A stretch of DNA of 64,000 bases from Oligoflexales bacterium (GTDB taxonomy: Bacteria > Bdellovibrionota_B > Oligoflexia > Oligoflexales > RGVZ01). Both the position numbers and the translations under genes were made by a program. Shown piece after piece: positions 55,229-64,000 of this stretch (the stretch's first letter is position 1; every line of letters starts with the position of its first letter). Below the pieces are notes generated by a model. That model did not search any database and had not been told where the DNA came from. It was given only the letters and a program-made list of their open reading frames with translations. The DNA lies in NCBI GenBank assembly GCA_947445775.1, contig CANFEB010000001.1, forward strand, positions 1 to 64,000. The letters run 5' to 3'.

Positions 55229-57297
55229 TAGTGCTTCTCCTTGTCACTTTTCACGATATCACCACGAGCAAAAATACTGGCCACGAAGCCCAGGGCATCG
55301 TTTGCACAAATTTCGCAGTAGCCGTAATTCTTGATCAAACGGTTTTTCACGATATCGATCTTGGCCTGGGTCTCACGGTCAACCACATTAGAAACCAACG
55401 TCGTCAGCTTGATGGTGTCCTTTTGGTCCTCGAACAATTTAAGTTCAAGGGCCTTATGAAGGCGCTCGTTGGTACGGAAATCAAAGGACTTGCCCTCGAT
55501 TGCCAAGGCTCCGATATAATTCATCAGCTCACGCCGAAAATCATCCTTGCGGCTTTCGGCGATATCGATTTTCTCTTCGATCGACCGCAAAAGACGCTCA
55601 TCTGGCTCTTCGTCAGCACCCGTGAACGGATTGCGAACATTCTCGCGCTGAACGTAAGCCTTCAGATTATCGATATAGTTTCCGCAAAGTTTCTGAATGG
55701 CGCCTTCATCGGCCGATACAGCGCGCTGGACCTCGTGCTTGACGATGTCTTCATACTCACGACGCACCTCCGCCAGAATTTCCCGGTAACGCTTGCGCTG
55801 CTCCTCATCATTGATGAGTGAGTGGGTCTTCAGACCTGAATCAAGTTCATTCAAAACAATAAATGGATTAATGCAGCCCTCGCCCTTGTCCAGAACCAGA
55901 GACTGGGAAATCTTGTCCTGAATGTAACGCGGACTGATGCCATCCATCCCTTCCCGAATGGCCTCTTTGCGTAACTCCTTGATGTTGTCTTCGGTGAATT
56001 GCGCCATGGTCTTGCCATTATACAATTTCATCTTCTGCATGATCGTCAGATTGGCCTTCTTGGGCTCCTCAAGTCGGGTCAAAATCCCCCACATCGCCGC
56101 CATTTCTAGGGTATGGGGCGCAATGTGGATATGTGGCACCGAGTGGGCATTGAAGTCCTTCTCGTAAATCTTGATCTCTTCGCTGAGCTTCGTGATGTAC
56201 GGAATATCAATCTTCACGGTCCGGTCGCGCAATGCCTCCATGAATTCATTACTCTGAAGCTTGCGGTATTCTGGCTCGTTCGTATGGCCGAGGATCACTT
56301 CGTCAATGTCAGTCTGTGCAAACTTTTTGGGTTTGATCTTGTGTTCCTGGCTGGCTGTCAGCAGGTCATAAAGGAACGCAACGTCGAGTTTTAGGACCTC
56401 GATAAATTCAATGATGCCACGATTGGCAACGTTGAATTCGCCGTCAAAATTAAACGCCCGCGGATCAGAGTCCGAGCCGTACTCAGCGATTTTCCGGTAA
56501 TTGATGTCACCAGTGAGCTCAGTCGAGTCCTGATTCTTTTCGTCTTTTGGCTGAAAGGTGCCGATACCAATCCGGTCGCGCTCTGACAAAATTAGGCGCT
56601 TGATCTGGATGTGATTCTTGATCATCATTTCCCAGTTGCCGCGGTAGTGGTTCATCAATTCCCTAAACACATAGCGGCACGCAGGACAGACGTCGCCTTC
56701 AATGTGCACGGCCTCACCGTGGTCACGCCCCTCATTGATCGACTTGAGCACGGTCTCGCGCCGCTCTGGCGGAACAAGATGCAACGGCTCCTCGTGAATG
56801 GGGCACGGCATCGTTTCATCCATGCGCAGAATTTCACGAAGGTTCGTCCATGAGTAGGTGTAAAGCGGGCCTTCCGGAGTTTTCGAATAGGATTCCACAC
56901 CTTTTTTCAAAAGTCTGGCAATCGTGGATTTCGATGATCCCACTGGACCGTGTAGCAGCAAAACACGTTTTTCTGGGCCATAACGAAAGGCTGCGGCCTT
57001 CAACACGTTGACCAGTTTCATCAACTGAACATCCAGGCCGAAGATCGCGTCGCGACCATGATCAACTGGATCATCGAAAAACTTGAAGTGAGTGATTTGC
57101 TTTTTGTATTCGGTGTAGTTGTAGGATCCGTAGCTGGCAATCATGTCATACAAGCGCCTGAATGCAGTCCGAGCAATGGCAGGCCTTTCGATGACCATGT
57201 CCAGGTATTCCTCGAACGTCCCGTTCCAGTTCAATTCCGCGTACTGGCGGTCGAAGTCTGCGCTGTTGATGACGTCCATCAATCGCTTGCCGTTCAT
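55228..57297 (-). CDS. prkA: PrkA serine/threonine kinase (AAA type)
   Basis: A 689-residue protein. The AAA part carries [21 protein letters not shown] (Walker A), and [13 protein letters not shown] and [20 protein letters not shown] are PrkA landmarks; the C-terminal kinase-like region follows at about 560-680. It is a stress-related kinase (YeaG in E. coli). ATG at 57297 with AAAGGGG is used, not the frame start at 57369. The order prkA-yeaH-spoVR equals that of E. coli yeaGH plus ycgB, brought together here. Confidence 0.93.
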   Translation of the reverse strand: MNGKRLMDVINSADFDRQYAELNWNGTFEEYLDMVIERPAIARTAFRRLYDMIASYGSYNYTEYKKQITHFKFFDDPVDHGRDAIFGLDVQLMKLVNVLKAAAFRYGPEKRVLLLHGPVGSSKSTIARLLKKGVESYSKTPEGPLYTYSWTNLREILRMDETMPCPIHEEPLHLVPPERRETVLKSINEGRDHGEAVHIEGDVCPACRYVFRELMNHYRGNWEMMIKNHIQIKRLILSERDRIGIGTFQPKDEKNQDSTELTGDINYRKIAEYGSDSDPRAFNFDGEFNVANRGIIEFIEVLKLDVAFLYDLLTASQEHKIKPKKFAQTDIDEVILGHTNEPEYRKLQSNEFMEALRDRTVKIDIPYITKLSEEIKIYEKDFNAHSVPHIHIAPHTLEMAAMWGILTRLEEPKKANLTIMQKMKLYNGKTMAQFTEDNIKELRKEAIREGMDGISPRYIQDKISQSLVLDKGEGCINPFIVLNELDSGLKTHSLINDEEQRKRYREILAEVRREYEDIVKHEVQRAVSADEGAIQKLCGNYIDNLKAYVQRENVRNPFTGADEEPDERLLRSIEEKIDIAESRKDDFRRELMNYIGALAIEGKSFDFRTNERLHKALELKLFEDQKDTIKLTTLVSNVVDRETQAKIDIVKNRLIKNYGYCEICANDALGFVASIFARGDIVKSDKEKH

Positions 57298-57449
57298 GGT
57301 TACCCCTTTGATGCGGCGAATTTGCCTTAGTTGGACCCTCCCATTGCGATGAGAGTCCCCAGTTTTCATTTTAAGGTATTCCGCGCGTAATTGCCCGCAA
57401 TTGCCCTGGCACTACGCGAAAAAAGGCCAAGGGAATTTTGGTAAAAGCT

Positions 57450-58572
57450 CTATTTGCCTGAAAGTTGGCTTTGCTTGAAAGACTCTTCCAGAAACCGGTT
57501 GATGAAGGAATCGAGGTCGCCGTCCAGAACTTCTGATGGCGTGTGGGATTCAAATTCAGTCCGGTGATCTTTAACGAGCTGATACGGATGCAAGACGTAA
57601 CTACGGATCTGATGACCAAAGGAAATGTCGCTCTTGGTGGCTTCCAAGGCATCTTGGGCCTTGCGACGCTCAGCAAGCTCCCGGTCGTAAAGGGCACTGC
57701 GCAAGAGTTTCATGGCCTGATCACGGTTTTGATGCTGGGACCTTTGAGTTTGACAGGTCACCACGGTATTGGTCGGAATGTGGGTGATTCGGATGGCCGA
57801 GTCCGTCTTGTTGACGTGCTGACCACCAGCGCCACTAGAGCGGTAGGTATCGACGCGCAAATCGGCCGGATTGATATCAATGACAATGGAGTCGTCAACG
57901 ACTGCCGTGACAAAAATGGAAGCAAAACTAGTGTGGCGGCGGGCATTGGAATCATAAGGACTGATGCGGACCAGGCGATGGACACCGCTTTCGCACTTCA
58001 ACAGCCCATAGGCGAAGTCCCCTTGGACCTCGAAGGTCGCATTGCGGATCCCAGCAGTATCCCCAGACAGCGAGTCGTAAATTTCTGTTTTCCAGCCCTT
58101 GCGTTCGGCGTAGCGCAAATACATCCGGAACAGCATTTGGGCCCAGTCGCAGGACTCTGTTCCACCGGCGCCTGCATTGATGGAAACAATCGCGGCATTG
58201 GTATCAAGCTCCCCACTGAGCAGGCTTTGGGCCTCCACCGACGTGAGGTCCGCGACCAGAATCCCCAGCAGGCTTTTGGCCTCGGCAAGGTAATCGTCGT
58301 CGCCGTCACCCGCCAATTCAATGGCAGCATCAAGGTCATCAATGTAACGTTTAAGGCGGTTGGCGGTGCCCAGGCTGATTTCGAGAAGTTTTTTTTCTTT
58401 GAGCACCGGTGCCGAAAGCTCCGGACGGTTCCAGAAGTCAGGTGTGACCTCTATTTGGATTGCTAGATCTTCGAGGCGTTGCGTCTTCTTGACGACGTCA
58501 AAGAAACCCCCAGACGCGTTCAAATTTGACGCGTTGATCTTTTGCTGCACTGGTTATTGAGTGTAAATCCAT
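57450..58572 (-). CDS. prfB: Peptide chain release factor 2, with programmed +1 frameshift
   Basis: RF2 releases proteins at UAA and UGA. SGAGGQHVNKTDSAIRITHIPT carries the GGQ motif, and the recognition tripeptide segment is ISPYDSNARRHTSF. A naive frame begins at 58550 without a normal start. The real one is ATG at 58572 in another frame, reading 24 codons to CTT TGA C at 58497-58503, where a +1 shift joins the main frame for 373 residues in all. A run of five G lies three bases upstream of the CTT, the standard shift stimulator. Divergent from flbD, 41 bases away. Confidence 0.95.
58497..58512 (-). promoter_or_regulatory. RF2 programmed frameshift site
   Basis: Minus-strand TGGGGGTTTCTTTGAC: an internal Shine-Dalgarno-like GGGGG, a three-base gap and CTT TGA C. 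When RF2 is scarce the UGA is read slowly and ribosomes slip forward, making more RF2. The stop is at 58498-58500. Confidence 0.93.
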
Positions 58573-58613
58573 GATGTAATGGGTTTAACAGAAATTGTAT
58601 GAGAGGTAAACCA

Positions 58614-58802
58614 ATGATCAAGCTGACGAAAATCGACAACAGCCCAATCCTCATTAATCTGGAAACGGTCAAATACGCCGAGTCCGTGCCCGACACCGTG
58701 CTGCGCTTTCTCAATGGCGACAGCGTCATCGTCCTCGAGTCTCTGGAGCAGATTGCCTCCAGCGTGTTAGAATTAAAGAGAAAAGTCTTGATCAACTTGT
58801 GA
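58614..58802 (+). CDS. flbD: FlbD-family flagellar protein
   Basis: A 62-residue protein matching the small FlbD family: MIKLTKIDNSPILINLETVKYAESVPDTVLRFLNGDSVIVLES has the same order of strands and the PDTV segment. FlbD is usually found by motA and motB; here a TPR protein follows. The frame begins at 58599, but ATG at 58614 with AGAGG fits. Its TGA overlaps a possible GTG of the next gene. Confidence 0.85.
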   Translation: MIKLTKIDNSPILINLETVKYAESVPDTVLRFLNGDSVIVLESLEQIASSVLELKRKVLINL

Positions 58803-58816
58803 CAGGAGCGGCGCCC

Positions 58817-61132
58817 GTGGCTCGTCTCATTGCCTCAGTTTTAATCTTCGCATCGGCGTTGCTGCCTGGGGCTTCTTCCGCCCATGCCAAGCCGGCCCAT
58901 GCCAAGCCCGCACACGCCAAGCCCGCACCCAGCAAACCACAATCCGTCGCACAATTGATCCGCGACTTCCGTTTTGTCGCCGACTTTACCCCGAAGGAAC
59001 CCGAGCGAGACGTTTCCAGTGAACTCTTCTGGCGCTACCCACTGGAACTGCCCAAGGCGGAGTTTCCGTTTGAATCCGACCTGACCAATCTTATCACCGA
59101 ACTCCCCCGCACCGACGGCGACGGACGCGCAGTTCAACACTTCAACCGAGCACGCCAGGCCTATCTAGAGGGAGATCTGGAGTCGGCGCGCAAAAGCCTG
59201 CTTTCTGCCAAGGCCCGTTATGGCAAAGAACACGCCTTTCATCGCCGCAACGATTATTTTTTGGCCTATGTCTTTATGAAGGAAGGCTTTGCCCAAATGG
59301 CGAACAGGCGGGTGTCCTATGACGACCCCAAGGTCAAAGGCGATTTCAGCAACGCCGCCACATTTTTAAGCTGGGCCTTCAACCTAAAAAAAGATGTGCC
59401 CGACCCACTGGTAGATCAAGTGACCCCCAAGGGCCTCTACAACCTTGCCGCCATCTATTTTCGCTACGACCGTTTTGCCGCGTCATTTGCAGTGGCCGAG
59501 ATGGGGCTGGATTTCTTACGTTCCACGGGCAGGTCTGATTACCGGATGTCTTTTCGGCGAATCAACGCCGAGAACTACATCAAAAACGGAACCTTCCTGG
59601 AAGCCGTTCAGGAAATGGACCAAGCACTGCGCCAGGACTACAACCACGCCGAGGCGGCGGCGATCATGCACCGCGCCGGAGACATCTATTTCAATTTAAA
59701 CAATTATGAACTTGCAGAAGAAGCCTATGAGCTTGGAGCCAAGGCCGATGAGACGCTGCGCCAGATCAGCCCCGCCCAACTCATCATGCGGGCTGAATCT
59801 TTATTTTGGCTAAAGCGTTTTAAAGAAGCGCAATTATTTTTGCACAATGCCCTAGAGGGCGTTTCCTTTCGCGCCGAAAAAAATCCTCCGTCGGTGGCCA
59901 CAGCAGCATGGGCTAGCCTGCGATTTGCCGACATTCACCTGGCGCTAAAAGATACTGAGAAGGCGAAACTTGCGTATTTCAAGTTGGACCGCAATTTTCG
60001 GGGAACCCCTGCTGCGAAGGTCGCCCAAGTCCGCCTGGCCTGCCTTGAACTGCCTTTTTACCAGGGCAATAATGTTGACCATGCGCGCGACGACCTGGAC
60101 AAACTGCGCAATGACCCAGACCTGCCGCCACAAGCGAAAGAACTCGCCTGGGCGTGCCACACGGCATCCTTTGCTGCCAGGGAGCGCACGACCGAAATGC
60201 TCAACAAGGTACGAGCCTTTGCAAAGGCCTATCCCGAGTCAAGATTTCTAAAAGACCTTGTCGAGCCCGTCAGAGAAACCCAAGCAAAAACGATAGAAAC
60301 TTTTTTCACCAACAATGACGACTACGGCGCCGTCGCGTTTTTTCAGGAAAACCGCAAGCGTCTGTTCCCCAAAGGGGTCCCTCCGAAAATCGCGGCTGAA
60401 TTATTTCGCGCCTACAGTGACATCGGAAAACCGGCCCTCGCCAAAGAATTTTTTAAGTCCGCCGTCACCGAAAAGTCAACTGACGTTGATGTCCTGCGGG
60501 CTGCGGCCGTTTTGGCCGAGACGAGAGACCTAAGGCAAATGGGGAAAATGACGCCGGCTCTGGCCCTGCGCAAATGGAAAATTCCTCGCACACCAGAAGC
60601 CGATCAACTGGTGACGCGCGTCGTTGAATCAAACACAGATCAAGCAAGCCTGCCTTGGATCCTGCCGCTTTACGACCATTGGGCAGTCGCTGATGAAGCC
60701 ATCATCTGCGAGGCGCAGCTGCCCTTGCTGACAAAGGCGTCTTCTCTACCTGACAAGATCAGAAAAAAAGTGCGGCTTGAGCAGCGCGTCACGACGGCGA
60801 TCGAAGAATATATGCCCGACCTGTTGGAGGACGACCCATCCTGTGCGGCGAGCCTTCTAGACATGGAATTCAACCTCATGGCACGAAATCCTGGGGCACT
60901 TGCCAAGCGCTATTTGTCGCGGAAAGACTGGAATACCAGCCCAGAAACCATGACCCACGTCTGGTCGGTGTCCGAAAGCCTGGTCCAAAAAAAATCCTCG
61001 CCCACGCCAGCAGCGGCAAAAAAACTTTGGCAATTGATTGTCAGCAAGGGTGACCCTCGCAGCCCAGAGTTCATGTTTGCCAAGGCGCGCCTGGATCCCA
61101 ATGCCACGGAATTTGAGAAAATCTGGAAGTAG
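58817..61132 (+). CDS. Exported TPR-repeat protein
   Basis: A 771-residue protein. A signal peptide (IASVLIFASALLPGASSA) is followed by three HAKPA repeats, then a long solenoid of TPR-like helical hairpins. Such proteins act as scaffolds, possibly for gliding, adhesion or envelope assembly. The frame begins with GTG at 58799 overlapping flbD, but GTG at 58817, nine bases after AGGAG, is the better start and gives a cleaner signal. The motility-type neighbours suggest a link to the flagellum, without proof. Confidence 0.7.
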   Translation: MARLIASVLIFASALLPGASSAHAKPAHAKPAHAKPAPSKPQSVAQLIRDFRFVADFTPKEPERDVSSELFWRYPLELPKAEFPFESDLTNLITELPRTDGDGRAVQHFNRARQAYLEGDLESARKSLLSAKARYGKEHAFHRRNDYFLAYVFMKEGFAQMANRRVSYDDPKVKGDFSNAATFLSWAFNLKKDVPDPLVDQVTPKGLYNLAAIYFRYDRFAASFAVAEMGLDFLRSTGRSDYRMSFRRINAENYIKNGTFLEAVQEMDQALRQDYNHAEAAAIMHRAGDIYFNLNNYELAEEAYELGAKADETLRQISPAQLIMRAESLFWLKRFKEAQLFLHNALEGVSFRAEKNPPSVATAAWASLRFADIHLALKDTEKAKLAYFKLDRNFRGTPAAKVAQVRLACLELPFYQGNNVDHARDDLDKLRNDPDLPPQAKELAWACHTASFAARERTTEMLNKVRAFAKAYPESRFLKDLVEPVRETQAKTIETFFTNNDDYGAVAFFQENRKRLFPKGVPPKIAAELFRAYSDIGKPALAKEFFKSAVTEKSTDVDVLRAAAVLAETRDLRQMGKMTPALALRKWKIPRTPEADQLVTRVVESNTDQASLPWILPLYDHWAVADEAIICEAQLPLLTKASSLPDKIRKKVRLEQRVTTAIEEYMPDLLEDDPSCAASLLDMEFNLMARNPGALAKRYLSRKDWNTSPETMTHVWSVSESLVQKKSSPTPAAAKKLWQLIVSKGDPRSPEFMFAKARLDPNATEFEKIWK

Positions 61133-61157
61133 GCCCTTTCAAGACGGAGTCCACACA

Positions 61158-62432
61158 GTGTCGAGCTTTATCGTATTTCTGGCCATTGCCATTGCCGCAA
61201 TCATCGGACCTTGGGTGGATGCGCCACTTTTTCTCAGCACAGCGTCAGGGTGCGCTGCGATCCTTGTCGCCTTTTTATCGATGACCTCAATGAGGCGGCG
61301 GCTGAAATTGGCGCAAGAGCAAACCCAGGTGCAAAAAACGGTTCAAGTGTCACCTGAAATAAACGAATTGGCCGGGGGGTCGATGCTGCAAAGCCGCCTC
61401 CAAGTCGAGTCCATGCGATCTCAAGCACTCGAAGCAGAACTCCGCGAAACAAAGAAGCGCAATGATGAACTCATCCGTGAACGCATTGAATTTCGCCGGC
61501 AGGCTGCCATTCAGCGCGATCCCGACGCCATTCCAACTGTGACTGCCGATTCCCAGCGACAGGCGAACCGGGAGGCCGTGGAAAGCCTTCGGCAAAGGGA
61601 CCAGTGGATTCAGACTCAGCAGGCTTCTTTGGGGGAATTTCGCTCGGACCTCGGCCAAATAAAAAACAGCCTTTCCCGCTGTCTGGGCATGTTCAACACG
61701 CTTTCATTTGGCGGCATTAACGAGGCCATTGCCAACAGAGATGGTTTGCACTTGAAGATGCTGCTGACGTCTCTCTCGGAAAGCCTCATCAGGATGCAAA
61801 GCGGGGCCTCTGGCCCAATGGTCCAAGAGACCAACAAGGCCTCCATCAAGACTCCCGAGACCCTTGATGCGGTTTGTTCAGAATTCGTCACCTTGAACCG
61901 CAGGCTAGAAGAAATTTCTGATAATGCCCGGATCACCGCAATGAATGCTGGACTAATAAAAGACCGCCCGATCGAGGCAGAGTCCCTAGAAAATATCAGC
62001 CAGGAGACTGCAGCTATTTCCAATCAACTTGCGGATCTCGTCAGACTGACTGCGACGATGAGTCATGCAATGGAGGCGACGCGCCGCCAAATCGAAGCCA
62101 ATAATGGCTTTTTAGCCGCCCAAGCCGAAGCCGTTGCAACCCATCAAACCCAATTGGACGGTCGCTTCAAGAACCTTTCTGCGGAGGCACGTGATTATCA
62201 AATCGCGCTTGATAAACTGATCAAAAGCAGTGCAGATTCCGGAAAAATCCGTGGATCTGAGATCAATCAAATTCAATCGACATTCGATGAGGCGACGGAT
62301 GCATTGACCAGCGCCACCGGCATTGCGGATTCTCTGGATCTAACCATCAATCGAATGGTCCAAGTGGCACTTATCGCCACTGGACACAGCGATAAAATCA
62401 AGACGCCGCTGGAAATTTCTGCAATCGATTAG
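61158..62432 (+). CDS. Membrane-anchored coiled-coil protein, degenerate MCP-like
   Basis: A 424-residue protein with two N-terminal hydrophobic segments (FIVFLAIAIAAIIGPW and LFLSTASGCAAILVAFL) and then a long coiled coil. The segment EEISDNARITAMNAGLIKDRPIEAESLENISQETAAISNQLADL has the spacing of the methyl-accepting signalling tip but lacks the usual conserved hairpin, so it is a possible relic of a chemoreceptor. Start GTG at 61158 has GGAG; 25 bases after the TPR gene. Its end overlaps the ChaN-like gene by 35 bases. Confidence 0.6.
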   Translation: MSSFIVFLAIAIAAIIGPWVDAPLFLSTASGCAAILVAFLSMTSMRRRLKLAQEQTQVQKTVQVSPEINELAGGSMLQSRLQVESMRSQALEAELRETKKRNDELIRERIEFRRQAAIQRDPDAIPTVTADSQRQANREAVESLRQRDQWIQTQQASLGEFRSDLGQIKNSLSRCLGMFNTLSFGGINEAIANRDGLHLKMLLTSLSESLIRMQSGASGPMVQETNKASIKTPETLDAVCSEFVTLNRRLEEISDNARITAMNAGLIKDRPIEAESLENISQETAAISNQLADLVRLTATMSHAMEATRRQIEANNGFLAAQAEAVATHQTQLDGRFKNLSAEARDYQIALDKLIKSSADSGKIRGSEINQIQSTFDEATDALTSATGIADSLDLTINRMVQVALIATGHSDKIKTPLEISAID

Positions 62433-63996
62433 TTTCAGCGGCCTCGCGACGCCCAGATTTTCCCGTCACGAGCAGCATGTTTACAATTCTGACCAGGTCA
62501 CCAATAAACACTGACGCCGGGCGATCCTCTGTAATTTTGTACCTGAACAAGCTTTTGATCCAATCCGCCGGCACCCGGTTGCGCATGACACCGGCATAGA
62601 GCCCGGCACCCAGGACGCGTCCAAAATCCGCGCTGACTTCTCCGCGGGAAAGGTTTTCTGTTTTCAAAAGCACCGTCACATCCTGTGACGGGCGACTCGA
62701 TTCCCATGCGCTGATAAGGCTGTCATAAGTCCCCAGGGCTAATAGAACTGCGCGACTAACTTGGCGGCGGATGCGCGCATAGCCCAGCAACCTGCGCCGA
62801 ACTGTTTGCTCCAAGTAGTTGATGTGAAAGGCGTGGTCTTTGGTTTTGCGCCGGGGATTTAAAATTTTCGAGCCGATTATTCCGGCAGCACGCTTTAGGG
62901 CATTCTTGGAAAAGCGTTCTGCCTCTGATCCAGCTCCCTCAACAAATCCGGACCCCAGGGCTAAAAGATACTGGCCGGCGGCCTCGGCAAGGTTGTTTAT
63001 GGACACGGTGGTGATCAGAAGGGTTCTAGATTTACAGTCAAAATAGTAGCCTTCGAGGGCGGCGGATTCCACCATCACCGCCACCTCGCGTTTGGAATAT
63101 CCTGCGGAGATTAAGGCCTCGGTTGCAAACTCAGCGGTCGGTGAAAACTGCGAATGAAATTTAACGAGATCCCTTTTGGTGAGATCCAAACCAAGAAATG
63201 AAGACAGGGTCTTTGCAAGCCCGAGAAACTGGAAATCCAAATCGAACGCATCGTCATCGCCGTGATCGTCATCGGCATCCGCACCCGAATCGGCATGTTC
63301 AATTGAACCAGGAAAACCAGTGCGCATTTCTTCCCAAAGGGCAAAGGACTGCCATTTCATCCAAGGCGGAGAATTCAGGATGCAGTAAAAGTCGCGCTTC
63401 AAGCGCAAGACTTCCGTTGACCCGAGTGGTTTTCCCGACCCGTCGAGATCAAAGTAATAACGATCGACATTGCATAGGATACGCATCAGCGGGGTTGCCG
63501 CATCGGAGTCCCGTCGTGCCAGCTCATTCCACAGCGTTGCAGGAAGGTGGTTGTCGGCCAGATGGTATTCGCCAATCAAGCAGAACACGATGTGATCCGG
63601 GTACTCCTCGCTGGCATTGGCGAGCAAACGCGCACACGTCCCATCACGCATTTCTAGACTGCGCGGACCTGGATGATCGCTGTTGACGCATACCACTGGA
63701 ATCATGTGGTCGCGCGCAAGTTCAATCAGCGGCTTGTAGTGGTGCCAAGGAAATCCCCATTCACGACTGTAGTTGACCGCTTGGAGAAATTCTTCCTCCG
63801 AGATCTCGCCAGACATGAAGGACTCAAGCTGGCGCTGGTAACGGCATTTGAGTAGTTCTAATGCCAGAACAATTTTTGGGCGTGGCGTTACCGCCAGAAT
63901 ATCGCGCAAAAGGCGCAGCAGTGCTCGTTGCGTTTGCTTGAACGTATGAAAGTCGCCAAAAAGGATAATCCTGCGGCGTAGAATCGTCTCGATCAT
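62398..63996 (-). CDS. ChaN-like protein with a long C-terminal extension
   Basis: The first 200 residues or so match the ChaN-like (haem-binding uptake, Tiki-related) domain: LFGDFHTFKQTQRALLRLLRDI, VLALELLKCRYQRQLESFMSGEISEEEFL, WGFPWHHYKPLIELARDH and IGEYHLADNHLP supply the paired acidic and histidine positions. About 330 further residues, with an acidic run near 245, match nothing obvious. The first ATG in the frame is only five bases from the window edge, and the codon before it is open, so the true start may lie outside. Confidence 0.65.
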   Translation of the reverse strand: MIETILRRRIILFGDFHTFKQTQRALLRLLRDILAVTPRPKIVLALELLKCRYQRQLESFMSGEISEEEFLQAVNYSREWGFPWHHYKPLIELARDHMIPVVCVNSDHPGPRSLEMRDGTCARLLANASEEYPDHIVFCLIGEYHLADNHLPATLWNELARRDSDAATPLMRILCNVDRYYFDLDGSGKPLGSTEVLRLKRDFYCILNSPPWMKWQSFALWEEMRTGFPGSIEHADSGADADDDHGDDDAFDLDFQFLGLAKTLSSFLGLDLTKRDLVKFHSQFSPTAEFATEALISAGYSKREVAVMVESAALEGYYFDCKSRTLLITTVSINNLAEAAGQYLLALGSGFVEGAGSEAERFSKNALKRAAGIIGSKILNPRRKTKDHAFHINYLEQTVRRRLLGYARIRRQVSRAVLLALGTYDSLISAWESSRPSQDVTVLLKTENLSRGEVSADFGRVLGAGLYAGVMRNRVPADWIKSLFRYKITEDRPASVFIGDLVRIVNMLLVTGKSGRREAAETNRLQKFPAAS

Positions 63997-64000
63997 TTCG

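Overview
The window is bacterial chromosome of moderate GC with short intergenic gaps and many translationally coupled genes. The flagellar genes (fliD, fliN, an FlbD family gene), the prkA-yeaH-spoVR operon, the degenerate receiver/TPR and MCP-like proteins, the many lipoproteins and beta-barrels, and an HNH-type fragment fit a Bdellovibrionota/Oligoflexia-like (former Deltaproteobacteria) Gram-negative. That placement is an inference; no rRNA gene is present to confirm it.

Layout. 1-1018: a cut-off HNH-type gene and a decayed gap. 1019-7055 (minus): acyl-CoA ligase, a lipoprotein hydrolase with an outer-membrane protein, and an orphan ParA ATPase. 7056-11846: three AAA_14/DUF4143 ATPase genes in a row, separated by short scraps resembling the neighbouring cheA-like gene and by a broken membrane-protein gene. 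11847-15876 (minus): cheA-like, STAS/zinc protein, glutaminyl-cyclase-like M28 enzyme and enolase. 16024-18911: pepA and a fourth ATPase. 18868-20777: purine nucleoside phosphorylase and hemB. 20969-30578: ruvC, an MFS transporter, a HAD-DUF4286 fusion, an M3 peptidase, a decayed acyl-CoA dehydrogenase, a methyltransferase, a receiver/TPR regulator and an oxidoreductase. 30562-32536: fliN, thiolase and a CAU-anticodon tRNA. 32784-33959: a fifth ATPase. 34156-39561: LTA-synthase-like enzyme, msrPQ, a FliT-like gene and fliD.

39759-48444 (minus) is a long metabolic run: acpP with a terminator, then rpiB, glyA, nrdR, ribE, a caspase-like lipoprotein, ribBA, ribH, nusB, an unknown gene and a membrane glycosyltransferase-like gene. 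No ribD is visible, and the GTP cyclohydrolase half of RibBA lacks its metal-binding motif. 48551-57297 holds outer-membrane proteins, an LpxH-like hydrolase and the stress kinase operon prkA-yeaH-spoVR with a barrel protein as a probable fourth gene. 57450-63996: prfB with an intact programmed +1 frameshift, flbD, a TPR protein, an MCP-like protein and a ChaN-like protein.

The most unusual signal is the set of five dispersed AAA_14/winged-helix/DUF4143 genes. Four share a promoter geometry of -35, 17 bases, -10, 8 bases, ATG, which predicts leaderless transcripts. Each of the five has its own different palindrome laid over the promoter or start codon. They look like solitary, autoregulated and probably transferred ATPase/nuclease-fold genes placed beside the ends of housekeeping genes.
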